From: an uncultured Oxalicibacterium sp.
GTDB lineage: Bacteria > Pseudomonadota > Gammaproteobacteria > Burkholderiales > Burkholderiaceae_D
DNA length: 64,000 nucleotides
Direction of reading: 5' to 3'
NCBI RefSeq assembly: GCF_913776015.1
Contig: NZ_CAJYMD010000074.1
Span: forward strand, 19,923 to 83,922
Position numbers and translations under genes: made by a program. Under the pieces are notes generated by a model. It saw only the letters and a program-made list of their open reading frames with translations, made no database searches and was not told the DNA's origin. Shown here piece after piece: positions 60,927 through 64,000 of the stretch. Position 1 is the first letter of the stretch, and the number at the start of each line of letters is the position of its first letter.

Positions 60927-61378
60927 CACTGCCGGAAATGACAGCGATGAACGACGTGAATTCAGCAGAACTCCAATCCGTACTGACCGCCGACCTGCAA
61001 CGAGCCATGCTCGAATCGCAGGTACGCTCGCAGGCAGAAAAAGATCTTCCCACGCTGACCAAGGCCGAACTTGCCGAATTATTGTTCGAGCAGGTTGGCC
61101 TCAACAAGCGTGAAGCGAAAGATATGGTCGAAACGTTTTTCGACGAAATTCGCGATGCGCTGGAACGTGGCGAGTTGGTCAAGTTGTCCGGCTTCGGCAA
61201 TTTCCAGTTGCGCGACAAGCCGCAACGTCCGGGCCGCAATCCCAAGACCGGAGAAGAAATTCCCATCACGGCGCGTCGTGTAGTTACCTTTCACGCCAGC
61301 CAGAAACTCAAGAGCATGGTGGAAGATGTCATGCAGGGCGCACCTTCTTCGCATACCGCGATTTCCCAGGCTACCTGA
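60923..61378 (+). CDS. ihfA: Integration host factor alpha subunit
   Basis: IHF-alpha (up to 151 aa) bends DNA as a heterodimer with IHF-beta. The HU/IHF fold starts at [20 protein letters not shown] and includes [20 protein letters not shown] with the intercalating Pro. Compared with the 99-aa E. coli protein there is an extra N-terminal segment of about 43 residues. I use the ATG coupled to pheT, and starts at 60938 or 60947 are possible. The pheST-ihfA order is conserved. Confidence 0.94.
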   Translation: MTLPEMTAMNDVNSAELQSVLTADLQRAMLESQVRSQAEKDLPTLTKAELAELLFEQVGLNKREAKDMVETFFDEIRDALERGELVKLSGFGNFQLRDKPQRPGRNPKTGEEIPITARRVVTFHASQKLKSMVEDVMQGAPSSHTAISQAT

Positions 61379-61381
61379 TAG

Positions 61382-61768
61382 ATGAACGATCGCATCAACA
61401 AACCAGAGCCGGTTGTGTTGCCGCCGATTCCTGCCAAACGGTATTTCACCATTGGCGAGGTCAGTGATTTGTGCGGCGTCAAGCCGCACGTCTTGCGTTA
61501 TTGGGAGCAGGAATTCACGCAGCTCAAGCCGGTCAAGCGCCGTGGCAACCGTCGTTATTACCAGCATCACGAAGTGCTGTTGATTCGCCGGATTCGCGAG
61601 TTGTTGTATGAGCAGGGCTTCACGATCAGTGGCGCGCGGAACAAGCTTGATACACGTCTGCAGAATCCTGAGGATGATACTGCGGCGCAGGACGAAGCAA
61701 AGGCGCAGAATGCGCAGCTGATGGCGATTCGTACCGAGCTGAACGACATCCTCTTATTGCTTAAATAA
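61382..61768 (+). CDS. MerR-family transcriptional regulator
   Basis: This 128-aa protein has an N-terminal MerR winged helix: [20 protein letters not shown], then [21 protein letters not shown] short coiled coil follows. There is no ligand domain and no Cys cluster, so it is not a metal sensor of the usual type. It follows ihfA by three bases, an arrangement common in Betaproteobacteria. The target is unknown. Confidence 0.92.
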   Translation: MNDRINKPEPVVLPPIPAKRYFTIGEVSDLCGVKPHVLRYWEQEFTQLKPVKRRGNRRYYQHHEVLLIRRIRELLYEQGFTISGARNKLDTRLQNPEDDTAAQDEAKAQNAQLMAIRTELNDILLLLK

Positions 61769-61817
61769 TCGAGTAGGTGCTGGCTGTTGCCAATGGCAAA
61801 AAACGAGTTGGCTCTGT

Positions 61818-61823
61818 TATAAT
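61818..61823 (+). promoter_or_regulatory. -10 element of the tRNA-Pro promoter
   Basis: A perfect TATAAT lies 12 bases before the tRNA. No good -35 is seen at the normal spacing. Confidence 0.55.
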
Positions 61824-61834
61824 ATTTCGCTCGT

Positions 61835-61911
61835 CGGGGCGTAGCGCAGCCTGGTAGCGTACTTGCATGGGGTGCAAGGGGTCGTGTGTTCGAATCACAC
61901 CGTCCCGACCA
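61835..61911 (+). tRNA. tRNA-Pro (GGG)
   Basis: This 77-base tRNA has acceptor stem CGGGGCG/CGTCCCG with one G-U pair. The anticodon stem CTTGC/GCAAG encloses ATGGGGT with anticodon GGG. CCA is encoded. Confidence 0.97.
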
Positions 61912-61926
61912 AATAATCTGTCACTG

Positions 61927-61954
61927 AAGCCATCTTTTTTAAGATGGCTTTTTT
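61927..61954 (+). terminator. Terminator after tRNA-Pro
   Basis: AAGCCATCTT and AAGATGGCTT pair perfectly over 10 bp around TTTT and are followed by T residues. The 185 bases beyond it, up to 62139, show nothing I can assign. Confidence 0.85.
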
Positions 61955-62139
61955 GTTTCCATTGCGTATGCTCGAAATGAAATAGCTTTTTAAAAAGAGA
62001 GATATCTAAAGGGGGCTTCATTTATGAGGCCCTTTTTCTATGCCTTTTCGTATTCGCAAAAAATAATGGAAGCCGGAAGCTCTTGCCAGAAAAGTAAAAG
62101 GTGAGGCGCGGACTCGTAGCAGTTTGGAGCCAGACTGAC

Positions 62140-62322
62140 TTAAACAGTCGGCGGTGATACCAGACCCAGCGCATCTAATGCAGCCATGGCTCCGAAAAAG
62201 ACAATAAAGAATGTCATCCAGCCTAGCCAGTTTCTTTTCAGTCTTCTTGATACAAGCAAGCCTAGCCAGATCGCTAGCAAGCCAATCACTGTCTTGATGA
62301 GTGGATTCGAAAAATCATCCAT
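62140..62322 (-). CDS. Small two-helix membrane protein, unknown
   Basis: This 60-aa frame (MDDFSNPLIKTVIGLLAIWL onward) has two hydrophobic helices (about residues 8-23 and 31-51) around a basic RRLKRN turn. An AAGGA lies 11 bases before the ATG at 62322. A longer frame to 62409 is possible but its extension is not hydrophobic or patterned. I do not recognise the family. Composition and ribosome site make it plausible as a gene. Confidence 0.5.
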   Translation of the reverse strand: MDDFSNPLIKTVIGLLAIWLGLLVSRRLKRNWLGWMTFFIVFFGAMAALDALGLVSPPTV

Positions 62323-62615
62323 TGCTTCAATTATCCTTTGATGCTGTGCAATCAATACATATCGAAGATCGCATACCGTAACTTCTCTTGAGCGGGGCAA
62401 CGTCATCAATTTTCAGAGAAATGTTGAAGTAGCCTTGAATCACGCTCGCGGTGAAGTGCAGTCGATCACGGGCAAGCGCGTATAAAGTGATGCTCTTTCG
62501 CGATTTGGTAGAGTAGCATGTTGTCGCGCCATTAAAGACCCGCTTAGCGGCACTTGCAGAGCTACATGCGGTCTGTATATGCTCTGATTTACCGTTTTCT
62601 TGGAAGAGGAAAAAC

Positions 62616-62885
62616 ATGAAAAACAAATCGCATTACGAAACCTATAAAGACTGGAGCGTTTCCGTGCAGGTGGCGGCGCATTTGTCTGGTGCTGAAGTGG
62701 ACAAGGCGTTTCCCGAGTACATGCCACGCGTCTTCGTGACTGAGCATTTTGGCGGCGGTAAATTCAAGGACAAGGAAGTCATTGATGGTCATTCCTATCC
62801 GACGCAAGAAGAATGCATTGAGAAAGGTTTGATCGCAGCACGCGATTACATTGATCGACAAACAGACGCGAAGAAGGCAGCTTGA
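62616..62885 (+). CDS. Small protein of unknown function
   Basis: This 89-aa frame encodes a soluble, charged protein with no signal peptide or membrane helix. A GAAGAGGAAAAAC ribosome site precedes the ATG and a strong terminator follows. A C-terminal helix (TQEECIEKGLIAARDYIDRQ) and a central FGGGKFKDKEVIDG segment are visible. I do not recognise the family. Confidence 0.75.
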   Translation: MKNKSHYETYKDWSVSVQVAAHLSGAEVDKAFPEYMPRVFVTEHFGGGKFKDKEVIDGHSYPTQEECIEKGLIAARDYIDRQTDAKKAA

Positions 62886-62906
62886 GGCCGTCGGTGAACA
62901 AACATG

Positions 62907-62935
62907 AAAAAGCCCCGCTTGATGCGGGGCTTTTT
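62907..62935. terminator. Bidirectional terminator between convergent small genes
   Basis: AGCCCCGC and GCGGGGCT form an 8-bp stem extended by A/T pairs, with loop TTGAT and T residues after it. It serves the 89-aa gene and the convergent 57-aa gene. Confidence 0.9.
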
Positions 62936-62951
62936 GTTTGAGAGGAAACGT

Positions 62952-63125
62952 TTATTGCTCGTTTTTCGATTCCTGTCGGCGTTCGTTAACGTTGAATTCC
63001 GATTGAGTATCGCTTGACTTCAAGCTTTCGACAGCATCATTTTTATTGCTGCGTTTATCTTGGCTTGCTGCTTGTGGTGCATTGTTTGTCTTTTCCTTGC
63101 TGCTTTTCATTTCCTTGTTAGACAT
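62952..63125 (-). CDS. Small hydrophilic protein, 57 aa
   Basis: This frame starts at ATG 63125 behind an excellent AAAGGAG (7-8 bases upstream) and ends in TAA. The product is rich in Lys, Ser, Asn, Gln and Glu, has no hydrophobic core and is probably disordered. It begins MSNKEMKSSKEKTNNAPQAA. It shares a bidirectional terminator with the 89-aa gene. I know no family. A stress-related role would be speculation based on composition. Confidence 0.6.
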   Translation of the reverse strand: MSNKEMKSSKEKTNNAPQAASQDKRSNKNDAVESLKSSDTQSEFNVNERRQESKNEQ

Positions 63126-63195
63126 ATGCATGCTCCTTTGGACGGTGATAATGGATCGACGATACGTAACCGCCGTTCTTCAGCCAATCGGAAAA

Positions 63196-63267
63196 TCTGC
63201 CATACGCATGTCGGAAATTCTGCCAATTTCTGCCACGAGGAAAGATGCAAATTCTCGCAGTGGCAGA
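63196..63267. repeat. TCTGCCA repeats in the gap between two divergent small genes
   Basis: TCTGCCA occurs at 63196, 63219 and 63229, and TGGCAGA, its inverse, at 63261. They lie in the 342-bp gap 63126-63467 between divergent small genes. Spacings are 23 and 10 bp, so two pairs are near a whole number of helical turns. Nothing else in the gap looks coding. Confidence 0.35.
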
Positions 63268-63467
63268 AAACTTCACATAATCAATGACTTGAAAAGTTAT
63301 TCTGCTATTTGTCCACAGGACTATGCACATTTTTCAGGGATAACTTTGACTCATCCGACACGACACTTTCTTTTTTCCTACATGAACTTCGTGAATCAGC
63401 CGATAGGCCGCAACAGGTAATAGTTCTAGATTGAATGTTCCGATTTTTAATGATGGAAGGAGAGAAA

Positions 63468-63638
63468 ATGGGTGACGAAAAAGATAAACTGGTGCCTGCG
63501 CAACCTGCTTCGCGTACTACGCCGGGCCATGACAAGGATCCGCGCTGGATCGCGGGTGACAAACTAAGCAAGGACAATGAAGAAAAACTCGACAAGGAAC
63601 ATCTGGACGACAAATCCACGAAAATTGGCGGCAGCTGA
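63468..63638 (+). CDS. Small hydrophilic protein, 56 aa
   Basis: The ATG at 63468 follows GAAGGAGAGAAA, a strong ribosome site. The product (MGDEKDKLVPAQPASRTTPG onward) is highly charged, Lys/Asp-rich, with no hydrophobic segment, and probably disordered. A longer frame from 63435 lacks a ribosome site. It is divergent from the 57-aa gene, which has a similar composition. The family is unknown. Confidence 0.65.
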   Translation: MGDEKDKLVPAQPASRTTPGHDKDPRWIAGDKLSKDNEEKLDKEHLDDKSTKIGGS

Positions 63639-63664
63639 TTTTCGATTCAATCTGTCTGCTCACG

Positions 63665-63695
63665 AAAGCGCGGCTCTATGAGTGCCGCGCTTTTT
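63665..63695 (+). terminator. Terminator after the 56-aa gene
   Basis: AAAGCGCGGC and GCCGCGCTTT pair perfectly over 10 bp and are followed by T. The 9-base loop contains ATG 63678, the first start of the next open frame, so the two signals overlap. Confidence 0.8.
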
Positions 63696-64000
63696 CAATT
63701 CGAGCAGGATGGACGTTACGCGCTTCGCCGTATTCCGATGATTGTGCGTTTCAATCTGGATGCCATCGGCATTCGATTTGATTTTGCCGGGTGGGCGGCT
63801 TTGAGCAGGGAAGAGCGGCAGGAATTGGTCGATATGCCGTGCACGTCTGATCAGGAAAAGGCCTTGTATCGACAACGCCTGATGCAGATGCTGGCACCAC
63901 ATATGGAAAAGCCGGATCTCGACCTGCAGAATATCGCGATAGAAGCGGATCCACTCTGGTCGCATGAGAGCGTGCCATCCGTGGTGGTCGATACGCTGGC
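63678..64000 (+). CDS. Nitrate reductase-associated protein, 5' part
   Basis: The frame runs off the right edge (107 codons seen). The sequence YALRRIPMIVRFNLDAIGIR and then SREERQELVDMPC fits the nitrate-reductase-associated family (Nitr_red_assoc/NarM-like), which in cyanobacteria is needed for nitrate reductase activity. The role in a betaproteobacterium is not established. The only ATG lies in a terminator loop and has no ribosome site, so the true start is doubtful. The frame upstream is closed by the stop of the 56-aa gene. No nitrate reductase gene is in view. Confidence 0.75.
   Translation, partial: MSAALFQFEQDGRYALRRIPMIVRFNLDAIGIRFDFAGWAALSREERQELVDMPCTSDQEKALYRQRLMQMLAPHMEKPDLDLQNIAIEADPLWSHESVPSVVVDTL

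Overview
The window looks like a core chromosomal stretch of a betaproteobacterium of the Oxalobacteraceae, probably Herminiimonas or Janthinobacterium-like. The case for this is the gene order (secG–tRNA-Leu–nuoA-N, infC–rpmI–rplT–pheST–ihfA–merR–tRNA-Pro), an imuA-imuB-dnaE2 cassette, DUF2818 and DUF2970 proteins, and moderate G+C. The genus is inferred, not proven. I see no phage, insertion sequence, CRISPR array or obvious recent island. Most of the content is housekeeping, and the unusual signals are mainly in leader regions and start sites.

Layout. 1-10.2 kb: a flagellar block, with the 5' part of fliF (minus), divergent fliE (plus), then a minus-strand run read fliC, flaG, fliD, fliS, fliT, fliK, an FlhB-C-terminus-like gene and a YcgR-type PilZ brake, preceded by a diguanylate cyclase. 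10.3-12.5 kb: a NarL-type regulator and its PAS histidine kinase, which has no conventional start codon at the expected place. 12.6-18.1 kb: the SOS mutagenesis cassette imuA-imuB-dnaE2 under a perfect LexA box. 18.2-24.5 kb: a PPOX flavoprotein, an MCE/Mla-like transport set that lacks its ATPase, DUF2970, an SRPBCC protein, hisC and rsuA. 25-31.7 kb: a small exported protein, an OxlT-like antiporter, a BamE-like lipoprotein, rpsO, pnp, tpiA, secG and tRNA-Leu(GAG).

31.8-47.4 kb holds the complete 14-gene complex I operon nuoA-N, followed closely by a DUF2818 membrane protein and an ADP-ribose-type Nudix hydrolase. ETF-ubiquinone oxidoreductase follows on the minus strand, so several quinone-reducing activities are neighbours. 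49.3-53.6 kb: an SDR, an alpha/beta hydrolase, RidA and relA, the last three tightly packed. 53.7-61.9 kb: tRNA-Val(GAC), thrS, infC, rpmI, rplT, pheS, pheT, ihfA, a MerR regulator and tRNA-Pro(GGG). 62-64 kb: small uncharacterised genes and the start of a nitrate-reductase-associated protein.

The strongest candidate for something undescribed is in the synthetase leaders. Upstream of thrS is a 14-codon open frame with four Thr codons (53860-53904). A segment overlapping its stop codon can pair with the left arm of a strong intrinsic terminator (53934-53961), which is the layout of a ribosome-mediated attenuator. Upstream of pheS a 26-codon Phe-rich frame ends in an ATGA overlap with pheS and begins inside a terminator hairpin. 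Also notable are the probable AUA starts for infC and for the histidine kinase. All coordinates and motifs were read by eye, with no database search or folding calculation.
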